DNA from: Planctomycetaceae bacterium
GTDB lineage: Bacteria > Planctomycetota > Planctomycetia > Planctomycetales > Planctomycetaceae
Direction of reading: 5' to 3'
Length of the DNA stretch: 34,980 nucleotides
NCBI GenBank assembly: GCA_028284885.1
Contig: JANQQW010000124.1
Location: forward strand, 1-34,980
Shown: in pieces, positions 26,011 to 34,980 of the stretch
Position numbering within the stretch: position 1 is the first letter of the stretch
How the letters are laid out: each line of letters starts with the position of its first letter
Program-made: the position numbers and the translations under genes
The notes under the pieces: generated by a model
Database searches by the model: none
Told to the model about the DNA's origin: nothing
Seen by the model: the letters and a program-made list of their open reading frames with translations, nothing else

Positions 26011-29000
26011 ATGGCGGACAAGAGGTCGTCCGCGGAGTCGGACGAGGAGATCGACACGATCGTGGAGACCGAGGGGGCGGCCGACGAGGTCGAGCCCGCG
26101 GCCGAGGATCGCCGTCCGCGCCGCAAACGCAAACGCCGCCGCTGGCTGTTCCGCCTCTGCCTGCTGCTCGTCCTCGGCCTCCTGGTCTGGTTCGCTCCCG
26201 CGCTGGTGGCACGCTCCGCCCTTCGCAGCCAGATACTCCCCTACCTTCTCGCTTCCTACCCCGGAACGATCGAGACTCCGGCGGCGGACCTGGGCTGGAC
26301 GTCCCCCGTCGTGTTCCGCGGCGTCGTCCTCAAGGATCTGCAGAACGAGCCCCTCGCCGAGGTCGCGGTCGTCGAGACGGAGCTGCCGCTCTGGAAGATC
26401 GTCACGCACTCGGGCGACGTCGGCACCCTGCGGATTCGCGAGCCGAAGGTCTCAATCCGCGCCCGCGACGACGGCTCGAACCTCGAAGACGTCCTCGCCG
26501 GGATGCTCTCGACCGACGCGGCCGGCGAACGGCTGGGGCTCGTCGTCGAGGTCGAGAAGGGTCGGATCGAGATCGCCGGTGGCGACGCCCCCGCTCGTGG
26601 GGCAATCGAGATCGCCACCGCGAGGGTCGTTCGCCCGGCCCTCGCCGACGAACCGACCACGGTCGAGATCGACGGCTCGCTCGACGACGGCGAGCGACCG
26701 GGACGCGTCGAGTTGAAGGTGACGTTGCACGACGCGTCCGGCACGCTCGATGCCCTCGAGGGCGAACTCGAGGCCGACGACGCACCGGTCCGCGTCCTCT
26801 CCCCAATGCTCCACCGTCTGCACCCGGGCCTGGACGTCGACGCTCGGCTCGACGGCCGACTCGCGATCGCGAAGCCGGCGGCCGAGGCGAAGGGAGACGA
26901 GTCGGACACCGCGACGATGCCCCTTCCGGCCGGCACGACTCTGTCCAGCGACCTGACGCTGACACGACTCGAAGCCGACATGCCCGGCGTCCTCGCCGAA
27001 CGACTGCGACTCGAACGCGTCGAACTGGGGGGCGAGGTCACCACGCGTGCCGACGGCGACCTCGACGTGGAAGCGGGCAAGCTGGAGACCGACGTCGGCC
27101 GCGTCGCGTTCGACGGCGTCGTCCCGGTCGAGGTGGGCACCGAGGACGAGTGGACCGTTCGGCGGATGCTCGAGGTCCTCACCGGCCACCGCCACCAGTT
27201 GACGGCCACGGTGGACGTGCAGAACCTCGTCATCGCCCTCCCGAAGACGACCCGCATCCGCGACGGACTGCGACTCGAGTCCGGCACGATGCGGCTCGAC
27301 TCGTCGACGTCCGACCGGGACGGGCGGGACGCGTGGATGCTGCGGGCGACGGTCGCGGACCTCGCCGGGCGGGTGAACGAGACCGACGTCCGGTGGACGG
27401 AACCGGTCCACGTCGCCGTCGACGTCCCGGTCACCGACTCCGGGCCGCGTGTCGAGTACGTCGCCTGCCGGGCGGACTTCCTCCGCGTGGACGGGCGCCG
27501 CTTCGGCGGTGGGGTCGATCTCGACCTGGACTGCGACCTCGACCGGCTGCGAACGGAACTGGGCCGGTTCGTCGATCTCGGCGCGGTCGAGCTGGCCGGC
27601 CGGGTGCGCGGGCGGGCGAAGCTGTCCGAGTCGCTGGACGAACACTGGAACGCGAACGTCGATCTCGAGGCGACCCGCTTCCTGCTCGCGTGGCCGAACC
27701 GACGCCGCTGGTCCGAACCGCGGCTCGTCGTGACCGGTCGCGCGTCCGGGCGGGGGCTGCTGCATGCCGTCGAGCACGTCGACGAGGCGCGGTTCGACGT
27801 GAAGAGCGGCGAGGACGAGCTCAAGCTGGAACTCACCCGCGGCGTAGCGTGGAAGTCCGACCCGTCCACGCTCGTCTGGCCCGTCGCCTTCGAGGGGAGC
27901 GGTGCGCTGGACCGGTGGCAGACGCGGGTCGCCCCGTTCGTCTCGCTCGAGGGCTGGGACCTCGGCGGGGCCGGCTTCGTCGACGGACGGGGCCTGTTCT
28001 CCGTCGACCGCGTCCTGCTCCGCGAGTGCGAGGCGGAGGTGCGGGGACTTCGCGTGCGGGGGCCGAACGTCGACGTGGCCGAGCCGCTCGCAACGCTGCG
28101 GACCGACGCCGAGTGGAAGTCCGAGGGGGTGTTCGTCTCGCCGACGACGACGCTCGCGACCCGGACGGCGGCGGTGCGAGCGGTCGATTTCCGGTGTGAC
28201 TGGTCCGGCGGAGGTCCCCCGGTCCTCTCGGGCGGCACGGCGATGCGCGTCGATCTCGCCGGCGTCCAACGCTGGACCGGCCGCCGCCCCAGCGTGTTCG
28301 GCGTCCTCTCCGGCAGTGCGAAGTTCAAGCACGAGAACCCGGTGACCAAGTCGCTGTGGCGGGTCTCGCTGTCCAACTTCTCGACCGACCGTCCCGTCAC
28401 CGGCAACGACCCCGACCCGCTGACCTTCGACGGAAGACTCGACTACCACCACGAACGGGACATCGTCGCCGTCCGCAAGGCGAACCTCGGGACGGACGGC
28501 CTGACGGTCGCGTTGACGGGCCGCACGACGCAGGCGTCGACGGCCCCGAACGCGGAGGTCGCGGGGGAGCTGTCGTACGACTGGGACCGGCTCCAGCCAC
28601 GACTGCGTCCCTTCCTGGGGAACGTCGTGCCGACCGGCAGCGGCCGGCGACGAGTTTCGTTCCAAGGTCCTGTGGACTTCTCGAACGGCATTCCGGCCGA
28701 CGTCGTGGCGAACGGCGCACTCGACTGGCGCGCAATCGACGCCGTGGGGGTCGCGGTCGGACCCGGAGAGCTCGTCGCGTCGCTGAAGAACGGATCGGTC
28801 GCCTTCGCACCGCTGGACCTCGCCGTCTCCGGCGGGCGGCTGCGGACGACGCCGTCACTCCTCTCGACGCCGGCCGGCACGGTCCTGCAGTTGTCGCCCG
28901 GAAGTACCCTCACGGACGCCCGTCTGACTCCCGAGATGACCCGTCGCTGGCTCGGGCTGGCGACGCCGTTGCTGGCGAACTCGGCAAGGGCCGAGGGACG

Positions 29001-29583
29001 ACTCTCCGCGTCGGTCGCCCAGTTGAGCTCGCCACTCGCGGACTGGCGGGGAACGGAGGCGACCGGGCAGATCGTGGTGGACACGGCCCGCGTGCAGGCC
29101 GCCCCGGTCGCCGGCGAGTTGCTCGGCGTGGTCCAACGACTCCAGCAACTGGCCGGCGGGGCGCTCGGCGGTGTCCTCGGTGGCGGCGTGAACACGAGCA
29201 TCGAGGCGTCGCGACAGACCGTGAACGTCCGCGTCACGCGGGGCCGCGTCTACCACGACCGCATGGAGGTGACCGTCGCCGGGGTCCCGGTGACGACCAC
29301 GGGCAGCGTCGGCTTCGACAACACGCTCGACCTCGTCGCCGAGCTCCGCCTACCCCCGGAGATGCTCGGCAACACGCGGCTCGGCCGGGTGCTGACGGGA
29401 CCACTCCGCATTCCGATTCGCGGCACGACCTCGTCGCCCCAACTCGACGCGAGCGTCCTGACGAATCTCGCAGGCCGACTCGGCGTCGACTCGCTCCGCG
29501 GCGAGATCGAGCGTGCCCTGCCGGACGAGATCGGCCGCACGATCGACCGCGGCCTGCAAGACCTGTTCGGCCCCCGCCGCTGA
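26011..29583 (+). CDS. Large AsmA/TamB-like inner-membrane-anchored protein
   Basis: Protein of 1190 residues predicted to sit in the envelope with a cytoplasmic N-terminus. After an acidic start comes a basic patch (34-44) and one membrane segment (about 45-66), then about 1100 residues rich in beta-strands. The C-terminal part resembles the AsmA/YhdP/TamB group: repeated [40 protein letters not shown] and [16 protein letters not shown]. Known members form long hydrophobic grooves that move lipids between membranes. That role is inferred from overall architecture only. The ATG at 26011 was chosen; a TTG lies immediately before it. No strong ribosome-binding site is visible. The gene stands alone; the sulfatase downstream has its own promoter. 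Confidence 0.78.
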   Translation: MADKRSSAESDEEIDTIVETEGAADEVEPAAEDRRPRRKRKRRRWLFRLCLLLVLGLLVWFAPALVARSALRSQILPYLLASYPGTIETPAADLGWTSPVVFRGVVLKDLQNEPLAEVAVVETELPLWKIVTHSGDVGTLRIREPKVSIRARDDGSNLEDVLAGMLSTDAAGERLGLVVEVEKGRIEIAGGDAPARGAIEIATARVVRPALADEPTTVEIDGSLDDGERPGRVELKVTLHDASGTLDALEGELEADDAPVRVLSPMLHRLHPGLDVDARLDGRLAIAKPAAEAKGDESDTATMPLPAGTTLSSDLTLTRLEADMPGVLAERLRLERVELGGEVTTRADGDLDVEAGKLETDVGRVAFDGVVPVEVGTEDEWTVRRMLEVLTGHRHQLTATVDVQNLVIALPKTTRIRDGLRLESGTMRLDSSTSDRDGRDAWMLRATVADLAGRVNETDVRWTEPVHVAVDVPVTDSGPRVEYVACRADFLRVDGRRFGGGVDLDLDCDLDRLRTELGRFVDLGAVELAGRVRGRAKLSESLDEHWNANVDLEATRFLLAWPNRRRWSEPRLVVTGRASGRGLLHAVEHVDEARFDVKSGEDELKLELTRGVAWKSDPSTLVWPVAFEGSGALDRWQTRVAPFVSLEGWDLGGAGFVDGRGLFSVDRVLLRECEAEVRGLRVRGPNVDVAEPLATLRTDAEWKSEGVFVSPTTTLATRTAAVRAVDFRCDWSGGGPPVLSGGTAMRVDLAGVQRWTGRRPSVFGVLSGSAKFKHENPVTKSLWRVSLSNFSTDRPVTGNDPDPLTFDGRLDYHHERDIVAVRKANLGTDGLTVALTGRTTQASTAPNAEVAGELSYDWDRLQPRLRPFLGNVVPTGSGRRRVSFQGPVDFSNGIPADVVANGALDWRAIDAVGVAVGPGELVASLKNGSVAFAPLDLAVSGGRLRTTPSLLSTPAGTVLQLSPGSTLTDARLTPEMTRRWLGLATPLLANSARAEGRLSASVAQLSSPLADWRGTEATGQIVVDTARVQAAPVAGELLGVVQRLQQLAGGALGGVLGGGVNTSIEASRQTVNVRVTRGRVYHDRMEVTVAGVPVTTTGSVGFDNTLDLVAELRLPPEMLGNTRLGRVLTGPLRIPIRGTTSSPQLDASVLTNLAGRLGVDSLRGEIERALPDEIGRTIDRGLQDLFGPRR

Positions 29584-29632
29584 CGCCCGCGGTCGCCAGT
29601 CCGGCGGCCCGGGCCATGCTTCGGTCGCGGCG

Positions 29633-29661
29633 TTGAACGCGTCACTTCGCCGGGAGATACT
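29633..29661 (+). promoter_or_regulatory. Candidate sigma-70-type promoter (TTGAAC-N17-GATACT)
   Basis: A good -35/-10 pair with ideal 17-base spacing. The predicted transcript would begin near 29668, about 25 bases before the TTG start of the sulfatase and just ahead of its GGGAG ribosome-binding site. Confidence 0.55.
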
Positions 29662-29692
29662 CGGGGCTGTCGATCCGCACCGGGAGACTGCC

Positions 29693-31150
29693 TTGAACGT
29701 CCTTCACACGGCTGCCTGCACGACACGTCGCGCGTTCTTCCTCGCGACCGCACTCCTCGTGACCGTCTCGGTCGCTGCCGTCGATGCAGCAGAGCGGCCG
29801 AACGTCGTGCTCGTCATGGCGGACGACATGGGCTGGGGGCAGACCGGGTACTACGGGCACCCGATTCTGAAGACGCCGAACCTGGACGCGATGGCGAAGG
29901 CCGGGCTGCGGTTCGACCGGTTCTACGCGGCGGGGCCCGTCTGTTCGCCCACGCGGGCCAGTGTGCTCACCGGGCGAACGCACAACCGGACCGGCGTGCC
30001 GACGCACGGACACGCCCTCCACCGGCAGGAGAAGTCGCTCGCGACGGCCCTCAAGAAGGCCGGCTACGCAACCGGGCACTTCGGCAAGTGGCACCTCAAC
30101 GGTGTCCGCGGGCCCGGCGTGCCGGTGCTGGCGTCCGACCCGCACCACCCGGGCCACTTCGGCTTCGACGAGTGGCTGACCGTCACCAACTACTTCGACC
30201 TGAACCCGCTGATGAGCCACATGGGCGAGTTCGAGGCGTTCGAGGGAGACTCGTCGGAGATCGTCGTCGACGAGGCGCTGAAGTTCGCCGGCCGACAGAA
30301 GGACCGGCCGTTCCTCGCGGTGATCTGGTACGGCTCCCCCCACAGCCCCTGGCGGGCGAGCGAAACCGACCAGGTCGAGGGAGAGGAGGACCGGTCCGCG
30401 AACCACCATGGTGAGCTGGTCGCCATGGACCGCAGCATCGGAACGTTGCGGGCCGGGTTGCGGAAGCTCGGCGTGGCGGACGACACGATCGTCTGGTTCT
30501 GCAGCGACAACGGCGGGCTCGCGGGCGTCGGGCACGACTCCGTCGGCGGCCTTCGCGGCCACAAGGGAACGGTCTGGGAAGGGGGGATTCGCGTGCCGGG
30601 CATCGTCGAGTGGCCGGCCGGCATCGAGCCCCGCGTGACCGAGTACCCCGCCTCCACGATGGACGTCTTCCCGACCCTCGTCGACCTGCTCGACCTGCCG
30701 GCGGACTCGATGCTCGACGTCGTCGACGGGACGAGCCTCGTCCCGTTGTGGAAAGGAGAGATCGGTCCGCGGAAGAAGCCGATCCCGTTCCGGTTCCAGA
30801 CGAAGGCGGCCCTCGTCGACGACCAGCTCAAGCTCGTCACCGAGAACGTCAGGCGGGGCCCGTTCCTGCTGTTCGACTTGGAGAAGGACAAGGCCGAGAC
30901 ACGTGACCTCTCCGCCGAACGTCCCGAGGAGGCCAGGCGACTGCGGGCGTTGATGGAGGCGATGGTCGAGTCGGTCGAGCGGAGCCGCGGCGGCGCGGAC
31001 TACCCCGAGGGGCGCGTCACCCGCGAGGGGCCGCACGGCCGGTTCTGGTACACGATTCCCGAGTACCAGCCGCACCTGGCCAAGTGGGCCGAGCGACCCG
31101 AGTTCGTCAACTGGGCGAAGCGAGGTGCCAAGAAGAAGCGACGGAAGTAG
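29693..31150 (+). CDS. Secreted type I (formylglycine) sulfatase
   Basis: Arylsulfatase-family enzyme cleaving sulfate esters, 485 residues. The start is a TTG with GGGAG six bases upstream; it gives a signal peptide ([21 protein letters not shown]). The calcium-binding start [14 protein letters not shown] includes D44 and D45. The modifiable cysteine is C84 in [11 protein letters not shown], the CxPxR form accepted by formylglycine-generating enzymes. Further motifs are [17 protein letters not shown] and [11 protein letters not shown]. The C-terminus ends in a lysine-rich tail. Planctomycetes carry many such sulfatases for marine sulfated polysaccharides; the substrate is not readable here. 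It is convergent with the SRPBCC gene, with only six bases between stops and a 5-bp AGTAG/CTACT inverted repeat across them. Confidence 0.9.
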   Translation: MNVLHTAACTTRRAFFLATALLVTVSVAAVDAAERPNVVLVMADDMGWGQTGYYGHPILKTPNLDAMAKAGLRFDRFYAAGPVCSPTRASVLTGRTHNRTGVPTHGHALHRQEKSLATALKKAGYATGHFGKWHLNGVRGPGVPVLASDPHHPGHFGFDEWLTVTNYFDLNPLMSHMGEFEAFEGDSSEIVVDEALKFAGRQKDRPFLAVIWYGSPHSPWRASETDQVEGEEDRSANHHGELVAMDRSIGTLRAGLRKLGVADDTIVWFCSDNGGLAGVGHDSVGGLRGHKGTVWEGGIRVPGIVEWPAGIEPRVTEYPASTMDVFPTLVDLLDLPADSMLDVVDGTSLVPLWKGEIGPRKKPIPFRFQTKAALVDDQLKLVTENVRRGPFLLFDLEKDKAETRDLSAERPEEARRLRALMEAMVESVERSRGGADYPEGRVTREGPHGRFWYTIPEYQPHLAKWAERPEFVNWAKRGAKKKRRK

Positions 31151-31156
31151 CGTCGT

Positions 31157-31636
31157 CTACTCGGGCGACGGACCCGGATCCTGCCACTCGCCCGTCTCGA
31201 TCAGCTCGCGGGTCCGGTCGTGGCGGTACTCGAACATGCGGTCCAGCTTCTTGCGGACGAACCAGCCGCCGAACGTCCGGCCCAGCCAGCCGAGCGGCGG
31301 ACGGTACTCGACCTCGTCGCGGAGGAGCGTCCCCCCGTCGCCGTCGTCGAGACAGCTGTGTCGGTGCGTCCACTCGGCGAACGGCCCGGACTCCTGCACG
31401 TCGACGAACGACCGCGGCGGGTCGTACTCGGTGTGCACGGCCACCCACCGCACCCGCATCGGCCCGACCCGCCCCTCCAGCACCACGCGGCTGCCGACCT
31501 CGAGCGACCCGCTCTTCTCGACCACCCGCATGTTCTCCCAAGGCGGAATCAGCTCCTCGAGCGCCTTCGGGCTCTCGTGAAAGCGAAACACCGTCTCGGG
31601 CGGCGCGGCGATTCTCGACTCCTTGACGAACTTCAC
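31157..31636 (-). CDS. SRPBCC-superfamily (START/coenzyme Q-binding-like) protein
   Basis: Small lipid- or ligand-binding fold protein of 159 residues. It opens KFVKESRIAAPPETVFRFHE, typical of SRPBCC proteins, and continues with PPRSFVDVQESGPFAEWTHRH and LLRDEVEYRPPLGWLG. It ends in a helix with the run RKKLDRMFEYRHDRT. Ligand is unknown. The GTG at 31636 has AGGA eight bases upstream and starts just before the conserved beginning of the fold; a much longer upstream frame lies opposite the methyltransferase and is rejected. It is divergent from the methyltransferase gene over 129 bases. Confidence 0.82.
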   Translation of the reverse strand: MKFVKESRIAAPPETVFRFHESPKALEELIPPWENMRVVEKSGSLEVGSRVVLEGRVGPMRVRWVAVHTEYDPPRSFVDVQESGPFAEWTHRHSCLDDGDGGTLLRDEVEYRPPLGWLGRTFGGWFVRKKLDRMFEYRHDRTRELIETGEWQDPGPSPE

Positions 31637-31691
31637 TGGTCTGTCCTGTGTCGTGAGTCTCGTAGGGGCGGTGACGACCTGCCGGCGATGT

Positions 31692-31697
31692 AGTATG
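31692..31697 (+). promoter_or_regulatory. Possible -10 element (TAGTAT) for the methyltransferase gene
   Basis: TAGTAT lies 69 bases before the methyltransferase start in an otherwise GC-rich divergent gap. A -35 partner is not clear: TGACGA at 31672 is only 14 bases away. A weak call. Confidence 0.25.
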
Positions 31698-31765
31698 GAC
31701 GACGAGTCAATCCTCGGCACCGTTCGAACGGCGAGAAGCACGACCCGCAGGAGGGAGCACGCACA

Positions 31766-32449
31766 GTGAGCGAGGACGACGTCGGCCGCTTCTTCGACAC
31801 GCTCTCGGCCGGGTACACCGAGGTCATCGAGCGGTGCTTCCCGCAGTACCGGGAGATGTTGTGGGCTCTGCTGGACTACCTGCCCGACGACCGCAAGTAC
31901 GACTCGATCCTCGAACTCGGCTGCGGCACGGGCAACCTGACCGTCCTGCTGGCCGACCGGTTCCCGACCGCGACGATCCACTACGTCGATCTCTCCGGCG
32001 AGTCGCTCGACGTGTGTGCGGAACGACTGGGAACCGATGCGAGGTTCGTTCGCGTCCACTCCGACGTCCGCGAGCTCGACTACGCGGACGCGTCCTTCGA
32101 CCTGGTGACGTCGAGCATCGCCATTCACCACCTCGAGTCCCCGGCGAAGCGAACGCTGTTCGCCGAGGTTCGTCGTTGGCTGCAACCGCACGGTGTGTTC
32201 GCCTTCTGCGACCAGTTTCGCGGCGCGACGGACGACCTCTACGAGCGGCACGTCGCCAACTGGCGCGAACGGTCACTCGCCGCCGGCGCGACGAGCGACG
32301 AGTTCGGCATGTGGATGGACCACCAACGAGAGCACGACCACCACGACACTCTGGGCGACCAGTCGGCCTGGCTCGCCGACGCGGGCTTCCCGGTCGTCGA
32401 CTGCGTCTGGCGGTGCCTGCTGTGGTCCGTCGTCCAGGCGCGTCCGTGA
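31766..32449 (+). CDS. Class I SAM-dependent methyltransferase
   Basis: Cytoplasmic methyltransferase of 227 residues. SAM-binding motif I is ILELGCGTGNL (48-58), the acidic residue after strand 2 is in HYVDLSGES, and the post-motif region has FDLVTSSIAIHHL followed by LQPHGVFAFCDQF, as in UbiE/Methyltransf_11/25 proteins. The methyl acceptor is unknown. The GTG start has GAGGGAG about eight bases upstream. Its neighbours give no pathway clue: it is divergent from an SRPBCC protein and convergent (13 bases) with the TolC-like gene. Confidence 0.87.
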   Translation: MSEDDVGRFFDTLSAGYTEVIERCFPQYREMLWALLDYLPDDRKYDSILELGCGTGNLTVLLADRFPTATIHYVDLSGESLDVCAERLGTDARFVRVHSDVRELDYADASFDLVTSSIAIHHLESPAKRTLFAEVRRWLQPHGVFAFCDQFRGATDDLYERHVANWRERSLAAGATSDEFGMWMDHQREHDHHDTLGDQSAWLADAGFPVVDCVWRCLLWSVVQARP

Positions 32450-32462
32450 CGGGCGCGCCGTC

Positions 32463-34316
32463 TCACTCGGCCGGAGCCGCCACGGGCCAGCCGAGGGCGT
32501 GGTGCAGGCGGAACTGCGACTCGTTGTGGTCCGCGACCGAACGGGCGTAGTCGAGTCGGGCGTCGTTCAGCGCCCGCAGCGACTGCAGCACCTCGATCGG
32601 CAGCCCTTCTCCCTCCCGGATCCGCTCGGCGTTGCGGCGGTAGGAGTCCTCGGCCTTGGAGACCCCCTCGCGGGCGATCTCGATCTGCGACCGCCGCGCG
32701 ACGACGCGGGCGTGGGCCTCGGCGATCTGCCGGGCGACCTGGTCCATCACGCGGACACGCTCGGCCTTCGACCGACGGACCGAGGCCCGAGCCTCGTCGC
32801 GGGCGGCCCGTTCTCCGAAACCGAGGTTCCGGAACTCCCAGGAGACGAGTGCGTCGAAGTCGACGCGGTCCTGGAAGTTGTCGATCCGTCCTCCGAGTCC
32901 GCCGCCGAATCCCGAGTAGCTCGCACCGAGCAGCAGGCTCGGCACGAGAGGGGCCGACTTCTCTCGCTGCAGACGCCGAATCGCCTCGCCGACGAGGGCG
33001 GACTGGGCGTGCAACTCCGGCCGCCGCCCGAGCCCCTCGGCGACGAGCCCGCGGAGTTCCGAGTCGGGGGTGACGAGGTCGAACGGCACGAGCGCCGGTT
33101 CCACTGGTTCCAGCCGGGTGGCCGCGTCGAGACTGAGGACCTCGGCCAGTCGCGCCGCCGCGACGGCGACCTCCTCTTCCGCCCGCGAGTGCTCCGTTCG
33201 ACGCAGCGAGAGTTCGGTCTCCGCCCGGTCCGCGTCGGCCTGGCTGCCTTGGCCGCTCTCGGCGAACGCGGTCGTCACCCGCACCAGTTCCCGCGTGTTG
33301 GCGACCGTCTCCTCCGCGACCGCCCGCCGTTGCTCCGCCGCCAAGAGCTGCAAGTAGGTCACGGCCGCGGCCAGCAACTGGTCGTTCAGCTCGGCCGACT
33401 CGGCGTGACGTCGCGCGGCCGCGGCTCGCTCGGCGATCAGCGGTTGGAACCATGCGTCCGCACCGTGGAACCGAGCCACCACCCCGGGCACCGGATTGGT
33501 CCCCGCTCCGACGGCACCGGCTCCCAGTCCGGCCTGCAGGGACGACCGGTCGACGTCGGTCACCGTTCCGTTCGAGGCCTGCAGCGTGCCGTCGTGCTTG
33601 TTGTAGCTCGCCCCGGCGCCGATCGACGGCAGCCAGAGCACCTTCGCCGCACGCCATCGGGCATAGGCCTCACGGACCCGTTCGTGCGCGATCTGCACGC
33701 TCGGGCTGCGACCCCCGACGAGCGCGAGCGCCGTCGGCAGGTCGAGTTCGTGGCCGGCAACCCCGTCGAAAGCGGCCGGCTCGGCGTCGTTCCCGTGCGG
33801 AGTGAGTACTCGTTCGACGGTGCTCGGCTCCCATGTCGCTCCTACCGCGGGGGCCTTCGGCGCAGGAAGCAGTGTCGGGCTGGAGGCGGACACGAGTCGA
33901 GCCGCCCCGGCGTCGGCCGTCTCGCCGGACTCCACGTGGGCGACGACGTACCGCACGCGGGTGCCGTCGGCGAGCGTCTCGTGGACGACGTCTCCGACCT
34001 CGGGTTCGATCGCCGCTCCGGGGCTCGCTGTCTCGGCGGTTGCGATCAGCGAGACTTCTGCGGATCGCGTCGCTTCGGACGCCGACGACGAATCGACGAG
34101 TTGGACCTCGGCTTCGGCGGCGTCGGACGCGTCCGGCAGGCGGACGTGTTCCCCGTAAAGCGAGGCGTGGTGCCGTGCGGTCTCGTCGGCGACCGAGAAC
34201 CGTTCGGCCCCGTCCGGCTGTGACGTCACGCGGGCCGGGTCCGTCGGGAGAGCGACGCAACCGGCGAAGAGCCCGGCCATCGCGCAGAGGAGGCTCGCGT
34301 TCGACGCTCTGAGCAT
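32463..34316 (-). CDS. TolC/NodT-family outer-membrane efflux lipoprotein with long N-terminal extension
   Basis: Outer-membrane channel of a tripartite efflux or export system, 617 residues. The signal peptide ends in a lipobox (FAGC, C20), as in NodT/OprM-type lipoproteins. About 185 residues of low-complexity, Ala/Glu/Ser-rich sequence follow before the two TolC-type repeats: LDLPTALALVGGRSPSVQIA with EAYARWRAAKVLWLP, then RRPELHAQSALVGEAIRR, each followed by long helices. The N-terminal extension is unusual. The ATG at 34316 was preferred over a longer frame because it begins the lipoprotein signal. It is divergent from a membrane-fusion-protein gene across 213 bases, so the two probably work together. 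Confidence 0.86.
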   Translation of the reverse strand: MLRASNASLLCAMAGLFAGCVALPTDPARVTSQPDGAERFSVADETARHHASLYGEHVRLPDASDAAEAEVQLVDSSSASEATRSAEVSLIATAETASPGAAIEPEVGDVVHETLADGTRVRYVVAHVESGETADAGAARLVSASSPTLLPAPKAPAVGATWEPSTVERVLTPHGNDAEPAAFDGVAGHELDLPTALALVGGRSPSVQIAHERVREAYARWRAAKVLWLPSIGAGASYNKHDGTLQASNGTVTDVDRSSLQAGLGAGAVGAGTNPVPGVVARFHGADAWFQPLIAERAAAARRHAESAELNDQLLAAAVTYLQLLAAEQRRAVAEETVANTRELVRVTTAFAESGQGSQADADRAETELSLRRTEHSRAEEEVAVAAARLAEVLSLDAATRLEPVEPALVPFDLVTPDSELRGLVAEGLGRRPELHAQSALVGEAIRRLQREKSAPLVPSLLLGASYSGFGGGLGGRIDNFQDRVDFDALVSWEFRNLGFGERAARDEARASVRRSKAERVRVMDQVARQIAEAHARVVARRSQIEIAREGVSKAEDSYRRNAERIREGEGLPIEVLQSLRALNDARLDYARSVADHNESQFRLHHALGWPVAAPAE

Positions 34317-34529
34317 GTCCTCGGTGACTCTTCGGCAGTGCGCGGGAGCGGACTTCTCCGGTTGTATCGGTTGCGGCGATCCACCCGGATGAGCCGGTTC
34401 GCCGGCATCCCCCGGCACGGACGCCCGCGGAGAGAGTCACCGCGCTGTGTTGCGCGCGGAGGGATGGGCGTGGCCTACGGGGGCCGTTAAGCTCGGACAG
34501 CTACGCAAAGTGTGACGGTCGAACCGCCC
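34317..34529. promoter_or_regulatory. Divergent promoter region between TolC-like and membrane-fusion genes
   Basis: This 213-base gap must drive both efflux genes. I see no consensus promoter that I would assign with confidence and no clear palindrome for a repressor. Confidence 0.35.
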
Positions 34530-34980
34530 ATGAAACGTCTCCCGATCCCCGCCATCGCCGGAGTGCTGGCGTTCTCGTTCTGCGCTCCGGGCTGCAACTC
34601 GTCCGGTTCGCCGCCTGCGAACGGAGACGCGACGACGCGGAGCGATCTCACCGCGGTGACCGTCGTCGAGCCGCAGTCGGTCGAGCTGACGCAGACGTCG
34701 ATCCAGCCCGCGGTCGTGCACGCCTACCAGTCGGCGGACGTGCACGCGAAGGTCTCCGGCTACGTCGAGTCGTTCGCGAAGGACGTGGGCGACCCGGTCA
34801 AGTCGGGCGACGCGTTGGCGAGCCTTTCGATCCCGGAGATGGACAAGGAGCTCGAACGGCAGAAACAGGTCGTTCGGCAACGCGAGGCAGAGGAGAAGCG
34901 GGCGGCGGCCCGGGTGAAGCTGGCGAGGGCCGACTTCACGGCGGGCGAGGCAGCACTCGCGGAAGCCTCGTCCAAGCTCG
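34530..34980 (+). CDS. RND/HlyD-type periplasmic adaptor lipoprotein (partial, runs off right edge)
   Basis: Membrane-fusion protein linking an inner-membrane pump to a TolC-like channel. Only the first 150 residues are present. The signal ends in a lipobox (APGC, C22). After a short linker, the first half of the lipoyl/barrel-sandwich domain is seen (VHAKVSGYVESFAKDVGDPVKSGDAL), followed by the start of the coiled-coil hairpin (MDKELERQKQVVRQREAEEK). The pump subunit is expected just beyond the window (inferred). Confidence 0.87.
   Translation, partial: MKRLPIPAIAGVLAFSFCAPGCNSSGSPPANGDATTRSDLTAVTVVEPQSVELTQTSIQPAVVHAYQSADVHAKVSGYVESFAKDVGDPVKSGDALASLSIPEMDKELERQKQVVRQREAEEKRAAARVKLARADFTAGEAALAEASSKL

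Noticed and set aside
25692..28199. Long plus-strand open frame of 835 codons
   Set aside because: Extremely Arg-rich and overlapping the AsmA-like gene in another frame; a by-product of GC-rich third positions.
26452..28665. Long minus-strand open frame of 737 codons
   Set aside because: Antisense shadow of the AsmA-like gene, with no recognisable domain or start signal.

Overview
The window looks like chromosomal DNA from a planctomycete (Pirellulales-like, inferred). It is GC-rich and densely coded. The gene content fits that phylum: a type I sulfatase, a Gfo/Idh/MocA oxidoreductase with a twin-arginine signal next to a formylglycine-generating-enzyme-like protein, a DUF1559-like protein, an ABC nitrate transporter, a LamG/beta-helix secreted protein and several lipoproteins. 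No rRNA, tRNA, CRISPR array, insertion sequence or phage gene was seen.

Positions 1-15728 form one nitrate/nitrite assimilation block. On the minus strand, a 946-residue nitrite reductase (NirA core plus rubredoxin, Rieske and flavin reductase domains) is translationally coupled (GTGA overlap) to a fused 16-cysteine ferredoxin/DmsC-type membrane anchor that runs off the left edge. A molybdenum nitrate reductase subunit may lie just outside (inferred). Facing the other way are a membrane histidine kinase with a PilJ/NarX-type input domain and an overlapping FixJ-like response regulator. These are followed by an outer-membrane porin, a nitrate-binding lipoprotein (NrtA), a permease with a ~200-residue coiled-coil insertion (NrtB), an ATPase with Asn in the H-switch (NrtC), and an ATPase carrying three GAF-like repeats (NrtD). 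The palindrome TTCGG-N4-CCGAA occurs three times, upstream of nirA, of the porin and of nrtA. It is the best candidate operator for the local two-component system and would make the block one regulon.

Positions 15929-22429 hold a minus-strand pair (FGE-like protein, then Gfo/Idh/MocA), divergent from apbE, which overlaps a PhnP-like metallo-hydrolase gene. A large acidic lipoprotein with a DUF1559-like C-terminus and a clear intrinsic terminator follow.

Positions 22561-34980 are a more ordinary region: a LamG/double beta-helix secreted protein convergent with a PH-domain membrane protein, a 1190-residue AsmA/TamB-like protein, a sulfatase convergent with an SRPBCC protein, a SAM methyltransferase convergent with a TolC-type lipoprotein, and a divergent, truncated RND membrane-fusion lipoprotein at the right edge. 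All three convergent gene pairs in this part have small stem-loops at or across their facing stop codons.
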